Made by a program: the position numbers and the translations under genes
Shown here: piece after piece, positions 1 to 13,135 of the stretch
Layout of the letters: the number at the start of each line of letters is the position of its first letter
Numbering within the stretch: position 1 is the first letter of the stretch
Assembly: GCA_022432975.1 (NCBI GenBank)
Contig: CM039505.1
Coordinates: forward strand, 50,241,897-50,305,896
Source of the DNA: Begonia masoniana
Lineage: Eukaryota > Streptophyta > Magnoliopsida > Cucurbitales > Begoniaceae
Reading direction: 5' to 3'
Length of the DNA stretch: 64,000 nt
The notes under the pieces: generated by a model
The model's database searches: none
The model's input: the letters and a program-made list of their open reading frames with translations, nothing else
What the model was told of the DNA's origin: nothing

Positions 1-808
1 AGTTTGATTTTGTTTGGATTGATTTCGATTTTAGATTTTTTCGGTTTAGACTCAGTCTTTTAGTCGGTTCTAATTGGTTTAGACTCAGTTTGGGTTAGTT
101 TTGTTTGATTTAGTTGTGTTATTTCTTAAATTTCTCAAATTAAATTAAAAATTAAATAAGTTTAATAATATTGGTTTAGATTGGATCATATCGGAGGAAC
201 ATCAAGCAAAGTCTGATTTTAATATTATGGTCTAATTTATTCACGGTACAAAGTTTAAGACTTTTTGTTAAAAAAAAAAGGTTTAAACTCAATCAACTTT
301 GAATTTCATTTTGTTCAAAAAAAAATTTACGGTTCAAGTTGAACAGAACATCAAATTTGAAGATTTAATTTGAACTTTATTCTAAATTTAATAATTAGAC
401 ATGAAAATATTTTAAAATGAAATTAAAATCATTAAAACTTTAACAATAAATTAAACTAAACTTTCTTTTTTCTTTGTTTTTAATTTTTTTTATTAATTAT
501 AATTATTATAATAATTAATCTCCAAATTCCACGTACAAGTACGAGTGGCCATCTTCTAATCATAATAGATTTTTATTGCATGACACGTGCTTACTAGCGC
601 TTGGACTTTGTGTTCATATCCAATTTCTAGTTAGCTTCCTCAAGCTTTATCAAATGATTTCACTTTTTCCTTTCTCTCTCTCTCTCTCCTTGATTTTCTC
701 TTCCAGGAAAACTCTGGATTGCAGCCTCAAAAATACCCTTTTTCGCTCATCTTTTCCTCGCAAACAAACGTAAAACCTTTTTCAGTTTCGAGCTTTTCAG
801 CTGCTTTA
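1..808. other. AT-rich upstream region of the VQ gene
   Basis: No gene is supported here. The DNA is AT-rich with many homopolymer runs. The last ~230 bases look like promoter and 5' leader of the downstream gene: a G-box lies at 584-589 and a pyrimidine-rich CT tract lies around 665-695, a common feature of plant core promoters. A short open frame at 576-773 overlaps the leader and has no recognisable content. Confidence 0.5.
584..589. promoter_or_regulatory. G-box (CACGTG)
   Basis: The palindrome CACGTG lies 220 bases upstream of the chosen VQ start codon. G-boxes are bound by plant bZIP and bHLH factors. Position and motif are seen; function is inferred, since a 6-base motif can occur by chance. 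Confidence 0.35.
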
Positions 809-1225
809 ATGGACGGAAGTCTTGCTCTGAGTAAAGCTATCCAGCAGAGGAAAGAGATGAAGAGGAAGAAGAAGCAGAAGAGTTCGCAGCCGATCAAGGT
901 AGTTTACATATCAAACCCCATGAAGATCAAAGCCACTGTATCGGAATTCAGAGCCTTGGTTCAAGAATTCACCGGCCAAGATGCTGAATTTCCTGACCCC
1001 TCTAAGTTCCCGATGACTGACGAGGATTTCTCCGGCGACCGGAAAATGGATTCCCTTGGAACGAAGAGCGGCTGTGATGATTATGCACCAGATCCTGTGG
1101 CGCTGGGAGATCCAGTTCGTGAGGTTTTTAAAAATTCAAGCAGTCTGTACGATGTTCTCAGTTCTGATCAGATGGTTGAAAATTTCTCTGGGATTTGGCC
1201 ATCAAATCTGCTATTTGAATCTTAA
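809..1225 (+). CDS. VQ-motif protein, sigma-factor-binding (SIB)-like
   Basis: Single-exon 138-residue protein. The VQ core FRALVQEFTGQ (residues ~48-58) matches FxxxVQxxTG. A basic stretch (KEMKRKKKQK, residues ~14-23) precedes PIKVVYISNPMKIKA, the segment expected upstream of the VQ core in SIB1/SIB2-type members. Family knowledge: VQ proteins bind WRKY transcription factors through this motif, and SIB-type members act in defence signalling and can be dual-targeted to nucleus and plastid. The ATG at 809 was chosen because the protein then begins with a compact basic domain and lacks introns, as is usual here. An in-frame ATG at 719 would add 30 Ser/Phe-rich residues that could be 5' leader or a transit-peptide-like extension; this is unresolved. 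The C-terminal half is acidic and ends in a hydrophobic segment. The family call is firm; the SIB subgroup is inference. Confidence 0.88.
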   Translation: MDGSLALSKAIQQRKEMKRKKKQKSSQPIKVVYISNPMKIKATVSEFRALVQEFTGQDAEFPDPSKFPMTDEDFSGDRKMDSLGTKSGCDDYAPDPVALGDPVREVFKNSSSLYDVLSSDQMVENFSGIWPSNLLFES

Positions 1226-1350
1226 TCAATATACGCTTTAGACATAATATATGTAAATACGTATACATATATGTACATGTATGGGTATGAATGTATGTAT
1301 TTATGCTTGTTTTGACATTATTTTTGGTGTAAGTTCCAGTATATAAGTTT

Positions 1351-1360
<10 letters not shown>

Positions 1361-1413
<53 letters not shown>
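1361..1413. repeat. (TA)n microsatellite
   Basis: About 26 TA dinucleotides in the 3' flank of the VQ gene, preceded by CATACATACA. Likely to vary in length between individuals. Confidence 0.95.
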
Positions 1414-1417
<4 letters not shown>

Positions 1418-4400
1418 TACATAACGTATTAGCGTACGGATGCATGGATTACTATATTTCATTTTGTAAGTTTTACTCTTTATAATCCTAAAATTTTTAT
1501 TTTTATTTTATTCTCGATGTTTAAAGTTTAACAATTTTAGTATTTGATCACTTACAAGTCTAGACTTTATGATAGCTTATATACAACTATTATTAAATAC
1601 ACGAACTAACGTATAATTGTTAAATTATATCCAACATGAACATGCATATCTATGTTTATGTGATAGTGCTTTTGTTATTCATTCATGACATGTAATACAT
1701 GAATGGTTTGTGTGCATGGTTATATCACTATATTGTGTAGTTGCGTGTGCTTGTTTTATTATGAGAAAACCCATTAATTAATTTGATTGAGTATACGAAC
1801 TAAAAACAGATGTTAGGATGTTTAAAGTTTTAAAATATTATATGGAAGGGATTGAATTCAACTCTCTAATCCAATTAATTGACTAATTGCATTGACTTTC
1901 GTGTCAAAGAATTAACGGATTTAGATGAAAATATTTTATTACAATAATCAAACGTAAACACGAGAAAAAAAAAAAAGAAGAACGAATGTAGGAATGTACG
2001 TGAAAATTTCTAAGGGGTAAAAATATTATAGAGGAAATTTTGTAGATCAATCACATGCAATTTAACTGAAGAATATGAGTTTTGCATACGAGAATAATCA
2101 AGTGAAATCGATGCATAATTCGTGAGAGCAAGGATAGAAGAACCTAGTCGAAGTTGAAGGATAATTTTGCTGCAACAATAACAAACAAATGAATCGAAGA
2201 GAATCAACAACATTTTTTGAGTGATCAAACGAAACCAAAAATGAAATTATATTTGTATCTGGAAGCTCACCAATTTCTGCTTGAACATAATCGAGACTAA
2301 AAATATTAGAATTCGATGACTTGAATTCTTTTTGGATTGGGTTGATAAACATGTATTATGTTATTTTTTATAAAGTTTGTGTCAAGGTGACAAGTGTTAG
2401 AGTTCGGGTTTGGTTCCAAAACCCGACAAGTTCGGTTTCAGTTTCAAAAACTTGAATATGAACTTTTGTAAATTCATTTTATAAAATTTGTGTCGAAGTA
2501 AAGATTATTATAGTTTAGTCAGGATTTCAAATATGGATCGAAGTTATTTTAATTTCAAAAATTTGGGACATCAATAAATTAAAAGTAACATTAGGTTTTA
2601 CTATCTAATTTATATTTTAATCTTATCTTTTTGCATAATATGTATTAATTTGTGTAATTAATATCTTATTTTAAATATTTATTAGTTCTCCTTATTATTA
2701 CATGAATTAAGGACACTTAAACCTTAGATAAAAGGCATCGCCCACCGTCGCAAAGCTCTCTTTCTCTAGAATTTTAGGAAGAAGTCAGGGAATCGCATGG
2801 TGAAGTCTTGATCTTTAGATCCTTGAATGGGTTCACTTGATCTCCAGATTTCAAAACCTGTGGTTATAAATTTAAGGGGCAAATAGTTCTCGTGGGTTCT
2901 ACCACATTAAATGAAAAATAACGAGGGGTTCGCTCGGGAGAAAAATCAACGGCGATGAGAGGATTCAGACAACGTGAAAGGAAGGACTCTTGATGATTTA
3001 TTCTAGAATAATATCACATTTACTCATTACTCTAATCTCGATTTTTTTAGCATTCATGCTGTAGCATTATATTAAATAGATGTTTTGATTGAAATGGTGT
3101 CACGACTCGGAGGCAAGTCCATACAAATATATCAAGTCAAACGACCCGATCATCAAAAAATGACATGATCGCCCAGCTCAAGACATTGTTTGCATAATAT
3201 AACGATATTGTGATATAATACAACAAAGAAGTATTGTGTAGGAGAGAAATATTCAACAGTGAATAATAATTATATAGATCCAAAGAAAATAAAAAAAGTC
3301 ATCAAGAAGGAAATAAATAAAACATTCAAGGCAAAAAAACGAAAACAAAAGCTCCTCTACAATCTCTACTACTAGCCGTCTCTATCCTTATTTGAGAAAA
3401 TGAGAAGTCTTATGGAGTAAACGACCAACTCAACCGGGAATCTTATATTATAACAAAATGCATGATAAAACTGATTTTATTCTTTCATTTTAAAAACAAT
3501 GAGCCAATGAAGGATATGCAATTTATAGTTTTTACTTTCATAAAAAAATATTTTTACCATTTTAATAGTAGGTTCCACGAGCCATCGGTGGGGTGGGTTT
3601 CAAAAACATTGCTACATATGTAAGTGATTATGTACAAAATAATGCCTACACTGTTTTTTGTAGAAAACAATGCTAGTGAAAACAAGGTCACTCATGGAAA
3701 TTTGCACATCGATTGCCCGCAAGGCACGTAAGACAAAGAATAACGATTGTCCATAGACAAGTTAATCACGTAAGGGAGAATGAATGATTGTCCAAATACT
3801 AGTCAATTGTGTATTGAACGTAACAATAGACATGTCGGCCAACTTTAGGGATTTGAACTCAAGGACACATAATCATTGTTCCAATACCATGTTATGTGCA
3901 CAAACAAAACAACTTCACACATCAGAAGGTGTGTAACAAATAAAGGGGCCTAACATAGCCCAAAACAATTGGAGGCATGTCCGACATGTCAAATGAAATA
4001 CCATGCATACAAATAATATACGTGTGAAATTAGCATACATATAATATAAAGACTGACACGCTATTAAAGAAGATATATCAAATTTTATGTAAGATATCTC
4101 ACAAAATAAAATTTTGAAAACCATGATGCATATGCAGTATAGTAAAAAAACTCCTACCTTAATGACGACAATGGATCATGGTTTTTATTGAATGGCACAA
4201 CACTATCGGGAGCAGGTTCAAAATTCATAAAATTTGCGGTACCTAAAACAATACTAACGCCATTGTCCCATTTAAAACACAATGGATAATGGATGAGTTC
4301 TATGCGAAAAATAAGAACACAAACCGAAAGAATCAAATAAACGTTGCAAACTTTGACAAAATTTTCCATAAAACTCACTGTACGGTCGTCCAGACGATTT

Positions 4401-7400
4401 CATTGTTGTTATGGTAGCCCAACCTGCTGTTACGGTCATTTGCTTCGAAAATCCACACTGCTTATGCAGTTGCCCACAACAGAAGCTCAAATTATTGTCG
4501 CAGACGCCTAAACTGCACCCTCCGAGGTCGTCTGGCTCAAATAACAAACGAACGGAGACGACGTTCAAATAATAGATTTTGCGAAAAGCTCATTCTCTTC
4601 ACTGATTTTTGGCTCCAATCGGTCCAAAAACTTGCACAAATTATAGATTAAACGCAAAATCAACCAAAGATGTTGTGTTTTCAAACTCAAAATCTAAATC
4701 CAACACTAATTAATTCAAACAAGAAAACTAACAAAAAAGGAGGGTTAAAGTTGATGTACCCTTGAAGACTGTTACAAAGCTAGGAACTAGATCGGATGAC
4801 AAAATGGTGACCTTCCCTCCCTCCCTCCCTTCCTCCCTCTAGAGGGAATAAGATTTAACCCCCTTCTTATAAAAAATTTATTGAAATTTTTATTTTTTTA
4901 TTATTTTATTCAATATATATACACCCAATAAAATCTTTAAATCTGATTTTTTTTTTTTTTAAATTCAAACATTATTGAAAACTCTATCGGCGATAACTTC
5001 ATCTCCCTCATCCATCTGAAAGAATAAGGTTTTTCCCTCTCTTATAAAAAAATTATAGAAATTTTTATTATTTTATTTAATATATATAATAAAAATATTA
5101 TATTATATATATATTGACTAAAATCTTTAAATTTTGATTTCTCGAAAATCCAAATATTATCTAAAATTCTATCTGATATAATTTTGTCTCTCCTGACATA
5201 AATTTTGATTTCTAACTACGCGGTAACGTTCAAATTTTTTCAATTTGACCATTTGATCAAAAAATCACACTTGATCGAATGTTAACGAATTACAATAATT
5301 TGATTTAACACAGAACAATTTGATGTCAAATAACGGAAAAATTTAATTAGTCGAGAAATTTATTAATGTAAAAATGACAAATTGTACAAATGGAGTTGGG
5401 TTATCTTTGGCTACCTTTCTTGGACATGCTATTGTTTTCCGGAGGTAAAACTATTTTGAGTTGAAATTTTTCTTATATTTACTTTGATTTCCTACATGTA
5501 TTGGTCTTCTAGATTCTCTATTTACAGCTTTCAATCGGTCTTATGGATATGCTAATCAAATGAAAGAAATGAACTAGGAATAACACACCTCGCTTTTGCA
5601 ATCTCTAGTGTGGAATTATGAATAAATGCTCAAAAATGGTGTGCTGAAACTTTGGATTTCCAAAGCAAGTTTGGGTGAGATTTTCATCTCTCAAACTTGG
5701 GTTTTTAAACTACGCCACAAAACGAATAAGTAGCACGAAAGAAATATATGAAACAGAGATATCGAGATTTACGTAGAAAAAATTTTTTCAGAAAAAAAAT
5801 CGTGTGCAGATGAGAATACTATTATATGAAAACGTATTACAATTTCGAGTTTTGTCACTTTAATTTACATCAATTTATAAAGAAATATAATATATTAAAT
5901 GAGACTGTAATATATGTCCTCTCTTCACACCCATATTTACAAAGATATCCTTCCATATCTTTTCTAAGCTAAACCGATCAGACATGACAGAAAGCTTCCC
6001 CGACATGAACCATGGGAGAAAAAGAGCTCGATCTAGATAAAGACACTCGGTTGAAACCTCCAAGAAAATCAGAGTCATCTCGAAATAAGAGGAATAGAGG
6101 AGGAAGAAGAAGATGGGGGATTCGACCCGATCCCATCAACCCAATTAATCCTACCCATAAGAAGAAAATTCAACAAAATTCAACGGCACTAGAGAAGAAA
6201 ATGGAGGGGGAAGGAGTTGTTGGACCAGGGAACAGTCTTCAACCTAAATTACCATACCCAATTCAAACCAGCCCAAGAATTTGTCTCGTTAGTCCAATCA
6301 ATCTATGGAGTAGGTGTAATTCAACACAACCAAAAATCCATTTCACCATAAGAGTTTAATTTGTCCCGGAAGCTTGACCTGCTCTACAAAGTAATGCTAG
6401 GTTTACCTTCTAAATTATACTCTTAATTTTGACATTTTTTCGTTGTGCTAATTGACTCGTGTAATAATTAAGATCAATTATAAATAATTAAAATAAAACA
6501 CTAATTGCACCAATTAATGAACGTGACATTAGAAGGTAAAACATAGAGTATAAAATTAAATAGTAAACCTATAATTACTCATAAAACAATTGTACGTGGA
6601 ATAGATGTTTCGATATAAACTTATCAATACTCAATTAGATATTAACAATAAAATAGTTGGTTCAGGTGACAAAGATCATATAAGCTCGTAGGCAAACCCG
6701 AACTCTGTACTCGCGGAATCTAGGTAAGTAAATACTTATTTTTATTAGTTTTGGTTGTATCCCTTAAAATCATAAAGCATAATATAAAATTTATTTTCTC
6801 TATTAGTTTAAAAGTATTTTATTATATATTGATATTTCAATCTTGGTTTCGATGGATATTAAGTATTAGTTCATTGTGGATATTGGATGTCTTTCATATT
6901 GTGGTGGAAAATAATAAAAGAAAGTAAATGAATATATGGATTGGCAATCCTAAGAAAATGAATGGAATTAAAGCGAAAACAGAAGATTGGGCATGGTGCA
7001 GACGGCCTCAAACGGAAGGCGGACGATCGGATTGCAAAAAGTTCTAAGGCTCGAGCATTTAAAATTAAGAGCAACGTCCAGTAAGGGAGAATGGACAGAT
7101 GTGTCTTGGAAGCGGGTAACCGGATAAGAGAGCTGGTGGACGACCTCTAGGATTAAGGCAACTTTTGCAAATGACCGCAGAGAAAAAAAAGAGGACAATT
7201 GGAAGTTGAAAGGATGCAACTTGAAACCAACAATGAAATCTCAATGAAATGACTTTTAAAATGGGAGAACGTCAAAGAATCAAGTCAGAATTGATAGAAA
7301 ATTTGAAGGAAACTAACAACAAGCTCAAATAGAAAAACTTCTTACAAAAATGGAAACTTAGTTTGGGTTCTAATTTGAGAAAGTTAGAAGAACTTGCCCT

Positions 7401-7734
7401 TATCCGTCACACTTAAGCTTACCACATTCGACTGATAAGCTAAACGATTCTCAACAAGCTAACTTCAAGAATCCATTAAAGAGAAATCTCTATTTTTTTT
7501 TCAATATTAAAAAACTCAACTACCTCGCAAACGAGTTCAAAGAGAGATTATATAGTCCACAACTAGGGCTAACCTACTAAAGATAAAAAAATCCCCCAAA
7601 ATGCTATTTCTATATAAACTACACATGGCTAGAACATAATCAAGCCAAACGTCACATAATTTTAATTCCGAAACTTAACCAACATAAAATATAACAAAAA
7701 AAAAAACTAAAACAAATTATAACACAAAGAAGTA
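1414..7734. other. Intergenic region without a supported gene
   Basis: AT-rich DNA between the VQ gene and the copia element. Open frames up to 115 codons (for example 6012-6359 +, 4272-4568 -) show no recognisable domain and look like chance frames. It holds a diverged tandem duplication near 4.84-5.20 kb and a pyrimidine tract (CCCT repeats) near 4817-4842. A TGTCACGACTCGG start near 3100 resembles an LTR end, but no partner was found. Confidence 0.5.
4843..5205. repeat. Diverged tandem duplication, ~180 bp x 2
   Basis: The block starting GAATAAGATTTAACCC (about 4845) is followed by a second block starting GAATAAGGTTTTTCCC (about 5022). Both continue through TTATAAAAAA, a T-rich stretch, an ATATAT run and AAAATCTTTAAAT. 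Several indels separate the copies, so the duplication is old. Confidence 0.6.
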
Positions 7735-7739
7735 AAATA

Positions 7740-8387
7740 TGTTGGGTTTATTCCTCCTAATTGGAAGGGCCCAATTTGGTGTGGCCTTGTTTTTTAGGCC
7801 CATGTCTTGAATGACATGTTAGGGTTTGTGGGTTAATTCAAATTACAAGAGTGAAGATAGAAGAGAGAAAACCAAAATCCATTTTCAGATTTTACTGTAG
7901 CAGCTGGAGAAGAATCGCGTTTGTCGGAGTTTGCACCGTTAGATCGGCTTGAAATTTTGACAGCTTGTTCGCGATATCTGGGGCTACATTCTGAACGGTG
8001 GAGATCGGTTTTTGAGGCTTCTAAGTCTGTCCGACAGAAGAAAAACAGAACAGCAGTTTTGGTAACCCTTTTTCAATTTCTTCTTGTTTGATGCTCTTGT
8101 GCTTTGTGGATTGCCAAGATAGTTGATTTGTCTTGATGAAAATATTGTATGCCTCTAGTTTGATGATCTAGAGAGGACTTTGATTGTATCCATATTGATT
8201 ATAGTGGATTGTTAAGCGGCCTACACGGGTCCCGTGGTTTTTACTCTCGTTTTGAGAGGTTTTCCACGCTAAAATGTGTCTTGCATTGTGGATGTGATCT
8301 TATTGTTAATTGTTCAATTATTCTTATACTTGGTTAATTGGGAAAAGTTTGATACAAAATTCCGTTGCGACGAACACTTTCCCATCA
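7740..8387 (+). repeat. 5' LTR of the copia element
   Basis: 648 bp, TGTTGGG...CCCATCA. Same length as the 3' LTR with one substitution between them (position 8039). The in-frame ATG at 8310 lies inside this LTR and is not the gag start. Confidence 0.97.
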
Positions 8388-8390
8388 AAG

Positions 8391-8402
8391 TGGTATCAGA
8401 GA
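8391..8402 (+). other. Primer-binding site
   Basis: TGGTATCAGAGA begins three bases after the 5' LTR. It matches the complement of the plant initiator tRNA-Met 3' end (TGGTATCAGAGC) at 11 of 12 positions, the usual copia minus-strand primer. Confidence 0.9.
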
Positions 8403-8426
8403 GAGGTTTTTGATTTGAGTATAAGG

Positions 8427-11015
8427 ATGGAGACTAACACATCTAGAATGGTGAGTTTGAATGGATCTAATTACAATATTTGGAAGGCTAAAATGGAGGA
8501 CTTGCTCTATGTTAAAGGTTTTCACTTGCCGGTGTTTTCTACGGAGAAACCCGAGGACAAAAGCGATGATGAGTGGAATTTGATACATAGACAAGTATGT
8601 GGTTACATTCGTCAATGGGTTGATGACAATGTTTTGAATCATGTGATATCGATTTCTCATGCTCGTACTCTTTGGTCTAAACTTGAAGAATTGTATGAGA
8701 GGAAGACTGGAAATAATAAGTTATTTTTGATCAAGCAAATGATGTCCTTAAGGTATCAAGGTGGTTCTCCGATTACCGACCACTTGAATACTTTTCAAGG
8801 AATCATTAATCAATTGGCAGCAATGAAACTTACATTTGATGACGAGATACAAGGTTTATGGCTCCTTGGTACTTTGCCTAACTCATGGGAGACTTTTAGA
8901 ACGACGTTGTCGAATTCAGCTCCGAATGGTGTTATCTCGATGGATTTAGTCAAGAGCAGTGTGTTGAATGAAGAGATGAGACGAAAGGCACAAGGTTCTT
9001 CTTCACAATCCGAAGTGTTGGTTACAGAATCGAGGGGGAGGAGTCAATGTCGTGATTCGAGTGATCGTAGCACGTCACGTGGATCTTCCAATAGGTGGGC
9101 AAACATTGAATGTCATCATTGTGGTTTGAAGGGTCATATAAAGAAACATTGTCGAAAGTTGAAAAAGGAGAACAAAAAGAAAAACAACAATACCGCCACC
9201 ACCGCCAATAACAAAGAAGGTAAAAATCATGATGATGTTGCTATTGTAGATGATTTTCTTATTGTTTGTGATAATGATGTTGAGAATGTTAATGTATCTT
9301 GTGATGAGATGGATTGGATCGTGGATAGTGGTGCTTCTACTCATGCTACTTCACGACGAGATCTTTTCTCAACATATGAGGTTGGTGATTTTGGTATTGT
9401 TCGTATGGGCAATAGTGGTCAAGCTAAAGTAGTCGGAATAGGTGACGTTTGTGTTGAGACAACTAATGGCACTACTCTTGTTCTCAAAGGTGTTAAGCAT
9501 ATTCCCGATATTCGCTTCAATCTTTTGTCAGTTGGAAGGTTGGATGATGAAGGCTTTTGCAATTCTTTTTCGAGTGATGAATGGAAGCTTAAAAAGGGAT
9601 TGATGGTTGTTGCAAAAGGCAAGCGGCGTTCAAATTTATATGTCGTCCGGTTTGGGATATCCAAGTGTTGCATCAACACTTGTGAAAATGATACTTCTTC
9701 TGAGTTGTGGCATAAACGTTTGGCTCATATAAGTGAGAAAGGATTGGCTATGTTGGCTAAGAAGAATGTGTTATGTGGGGTTTCAAATGTGCACTTAAAA
9801 AGGTGTTCACATTGTTTGGCCGGAAAACAAAGACGGGTGTCGTTTAGATCATCCGAATCGAAAAGAAAGTCAGAGTTACTAGACTTGGTACATTCCGATG
9901 TGTGTGGGCCGATGAAGTCAAGATCACTTGGTGGTGCGTACTACTTTGTAACCTTTATCGATGATCATTCTCGAAAAGTTTGGGCCTATACATTAAAGAC
10001 GAAAGATCAAGTGCTAGATACATTTAAAGTGTTTCAAGCTTCGGTCGAGAGGGAAATCGGAAAAAAGTTGAAGTGTATTCGAACGGATAATGGGGGTGAG
10101 TACATTGGACCTTTTGATGAGTATTGTCAAGAACAAGGTATTCGTCATCAAAAGTCGCCTCCGAAAACACCACAATTGAATGGGTTGGCCGAAAGAATGA
10201 ATAGGACATTGGTGGAAAGGGTGAGGTGTTCGCTTTCACAAGCAAAATTGCCGAGATATTTTTGGGGTGAAGCATTGAGTACGGTTGTACATGTGTTAAA
10301 CCTCACACCATGTGTTCCCTTGAATTTTGATGTGCCGAACCGTGTTTGGAGTGGTAAAGATGTCTCTTATGATCACCTACGGGTATTTGGGTGTATGGCT
10401 TACGTGCATGTTCCCAAAGATGAGAGGTCAAAGTTGGATGACAAGACCAAGAAGTGTGTGTTTGTTGGCTATGGTCTTGATGAGTTTGGATATCGATTCT
10501 TTGATCCGATTAATAGGAAGCTTGTTCGTAGTCGAGATGTTGTATTCATGGAGGATTATACCATTGAAGATATCGACAAGGTGGACAAGGTTGATTCTAC
10601 TCAAGCAAATGAAGAGATGGTTGACATGGATCCAATTCCAATTGCTCCTACCCCGATAATCACCGACTATGTCCCAATTGAGAATCAAGGTATGGATTTA
10701 CATATGGGTAATCCTTTAAATACTAATGATTTTGTTGATGTTGATGTTGATTCTAGCGTTCAAGCTAATGTTGAAAATGCCAATGAGCAAGAAAATGAAA
10801 ATGTTGAGGAATTCATTTCTTCTAATGAACCAAGGCGGTCTACTCGTGAGAGACGTCCTTCGGTTAGGTACCCGTCACATGAGTATGTATTTCTCACCGA
10901 TGGAGGAGAACCCGAGAGCTTTCAAGAAGCATTAGAAGATGAAACAAAAAAGAATGGATGGATGCCATGGAGGATGAGATGCAATCCCTTCGTGAAAATA
11001 ACACTTTCGAGCTAA
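8427..11015 (+). pseudogene. Copia gag-protease-integrase segment, frame-broken before RT
   Basis: Numbering is from the ATG at 8427, just outside the LTR. Gag opens with a UBN2/DUF4219-like motif (LNGSNYNIWKAKM). A CCHC zinc knuckle (CHHCGLKGHIKKHC) is at residues ~229-242. The aspartic protease site VDSGAS is near residue 300. The pre-integrase motif LWHKRLAH follows. The integrase core has D at ~491, D at ~554 (RTDNGGEY) and E at ~589 (GLAERMNRT), the DD35E spacing. The domain upstream of reverse transcriptase (VFGCMAYVH, KCVFVGY) is present. The frame stays open into the start of the RT region but goes off frame near 10945-10955, in an A-rich stretch, and reads 20 unrelated residues to a stop at 11013. 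The signal fits loss of one base. The reading continues in another frame in the next entry. Confidence 0.93.
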
Positions 11016-12472
11016 TAAAGTTGCCTAAAGGCAAGAAAGCTTTGAAAAATAGATGGGTGTATCGGTTGAAGCAAGATGAACATACTTCACAACCTCGATA
11101 CAAAGCTCGGTTGGTAGTTAGAGGCTTCTCGCAAAGAAAAGGTATTGATTTTGGCGAGATTTTTGCACCCGTAGTCAAAATGCAATCCATTCGTGTTGTT
11201 CTTGGTTTAGCCGCTAGTCTTAACCTAGAGGTTGAACAAATGGATGTGAAGACGGCTTTTCTTCACGGGGACTTACAAGAAGAGATATACATGGAGCAAC
11301 TGGAGGGTTTCCAAGAAAAGATGAAAGAAGGCTATGTTTGCAAATTAGTAAAGAGCCTTTACGGTTTGAAACAAGCGCCACGACAATGGTATCGCAAGTT
11401 TAGTTCGGTAATGCTTGAACATGGGTACAAGATGAACAAAACTGATCATTGTGTTTTTGTGCGAAAATTCTCTGATGGTGATTTTATTATTCTTTTGCTC
11501 TATGTCGATGATATGTTGATTGTTGGAAGGAACATTTCAAGAATCAATGAGCTAAAAGGGACTTTGAGTGAGTCATTTGCTATGAAAGATTTGGGGCCGG
11601 CGCGTCAAATCCTTGGGATTCAAGTCATCCGTGATCGAGATGCCAAGAAATTGCATTTGTCGCAAGAAAAGTACATTGAGAAAGTTCTTCGACGCTTCAA
11701 CATGGATAAAGCTAAAGCAGTGAGTGTTCCTCTTGCTTCCCACTTTAAGCTTAGTCATAATCATTGTCCTTCTATCGATGATGAGAAGTTGTCTATGAAG
11801 AACGTACCGTATTCTTCGGCGATTGGTAGTTTGATGTACGCTATGGTTTGCACAAGACCCGATATAGCGCACTCCGTTGGAATGGTGAGTAGATATCTTT
11901 CAAATCCGGGAAGACATCATTGGGAGGCCGTGAAGTGGATTATGAGATATCTCCGGGGAACGACGAATCTTAGATTAACTTTGGGATGTGAGAAGCCTAT
12001 GTTGGTTGGGTTTACAGATTCAGATTTAGCCGGAAGCTTGGATGATCGAAAATCTACTTCGGGGCATATGGTGACTTATGCCGGGGGAGCCGTGGCATGG
12101 CAATCTAAATTACAAAAGTGTGTTGCACTTTCTACTACCGAAGCCGAGCTTATAGCCGCCGTGGAGGCAACAAAGGAATTGTTATGGTTGAAAAAGTTCA
12201 CAATGGAACTTGAGTTGAAGCAACCAAGGTATGTCTTATTTTGTGATAATCAAAGTGCAATTCATCTTGCGAAAAATTCTTCATTTCACTCGAAGTCAAA
12301 GCATATTGAAATTCGTTATCATTGGATTCGTGACGTTTTGAACGATAAGATGTTGGAACTTGAAAAGATTCATACAGATGATAATGGTTCAGATATGTTG
12401 ACAAAGGTTTTGTCCCGGAATAAGTTTGAGTTTTGCCGCTCGGTTGCCGGGTTGACAATGCCCTCCAACTAG
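10958..12472 (+). pseudogene. Copia reverse transcriptase-RNase H segment, second frame
   Basis: Opens at an ATG that is an internal codon of the ancestral polyprotein, not a native start. Reverse transcriptase motifs in order: NRWVYRLKQDE, RLVVRGFSQRKGIDF, FAPVVKMQSIR, MDVKTAFLHGDL, SLYGLKQAPRQWY, and the catalytic YVDD at 11501-11512 (residues ~182-185). RNase H follows with GFTDSDLAG, DRKSTSGH, STTEAE, CDNQSAI and the C-terminal HIEIRYHWIRD. Apart from the break shared with the upstream segment, no stops interrupt it. The stop at 12470 is 15 bases before the polypurine-tract end, a normal place for a copia polyprotein to finish. Confidence 0.95.
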
Positions 12473-12478
12473 TCGGTC

Positions 12479-12487
12479 GGGGGAGTT
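12479..12487 (+). other. Polypurine tract
   Basis: GGGGGAG followed by TT sits directly before the 3' LTR start (TG at 12488), the expected plus-strand primer position. Confidence 0.85.
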
Positions 12488-13135
12488 TGTTGGGTTTATT
12501 CCTCCTAATTGGAAGGGCCCAATTTGGTGTGGCCTTGTTTTTTAGGCCCATGTCTTGAATGACATGTTAGGGTTTGTGGGTTAATTCAAATTACAAGAGT
12601 GAAGATAGAAGAGAGAAAACCAAAATCCATTTTCAGATTTTACTGTAGCAGCTGGAGAAGAATCGCGTTTGTCGGAGTTTGCACCGTTAGATCGGCTTGA
12701 AATTTTGACAGCTTGTTCGCGATATCTGGGGCTACATTCTGAACGGTGGAGATCGGTTTTTGAGGCTTCTAAGTCTGTCCGACAGAGGAAAAACAGAACA
12801 GCAGTTTTGGTAACCCTTTTTCAATTTCTTCTTGTTTGATGCTCTTGTGCTTTGTGGATTGCCAAGATAGTTGATTTGTCTTGATGAAAATATTGTATGC
12901 CTCTAGTTTGATGATCTAGAGAGGACTTTGATTGTATCCATATTGATTATAGTGGATTGTTAAGCGGCCTACACGGGTCCCGTGGTTTTTACTCTCGTTT
13001 TGAGAGGTTTTCCACGCTAAAATGTGTCTTGCATTGTGGATGTGATCTTATTGTTAATTGTTCAATTATTCTTATACTTGGTTAATTGGGAAAAGTTTGA
13101 TACAAAATTCCGTTGCGACGAACACTTTCCCATCA
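12488..13135 (+). repeat. 3' LTR of the copia element
   Basis: 648 bp, one substitution from the 5' LTR (12787), followed by the target duplication AAATA. Open frames near 13024-13291 start in this LTR and read out into flanking DNA; they are not genes. Confidence 0.97.

Noticed and set aside
3099..3920. LTR-like start TGTCACGACTCGG
   Set aside because: No matching end, target duplication or second copy could be found in the window.
4272..4568. 98-codon minus-strand frame
   Set aside because: No domain, no plausible promoter, and codon content like random AT-rich DNA.
6012..6359. 115-codon frame with a basic N-terminus
   Set aside because: Low-complexity Lys/Arg and Pro/Asn content, no recognised motif; chance frame most likely.
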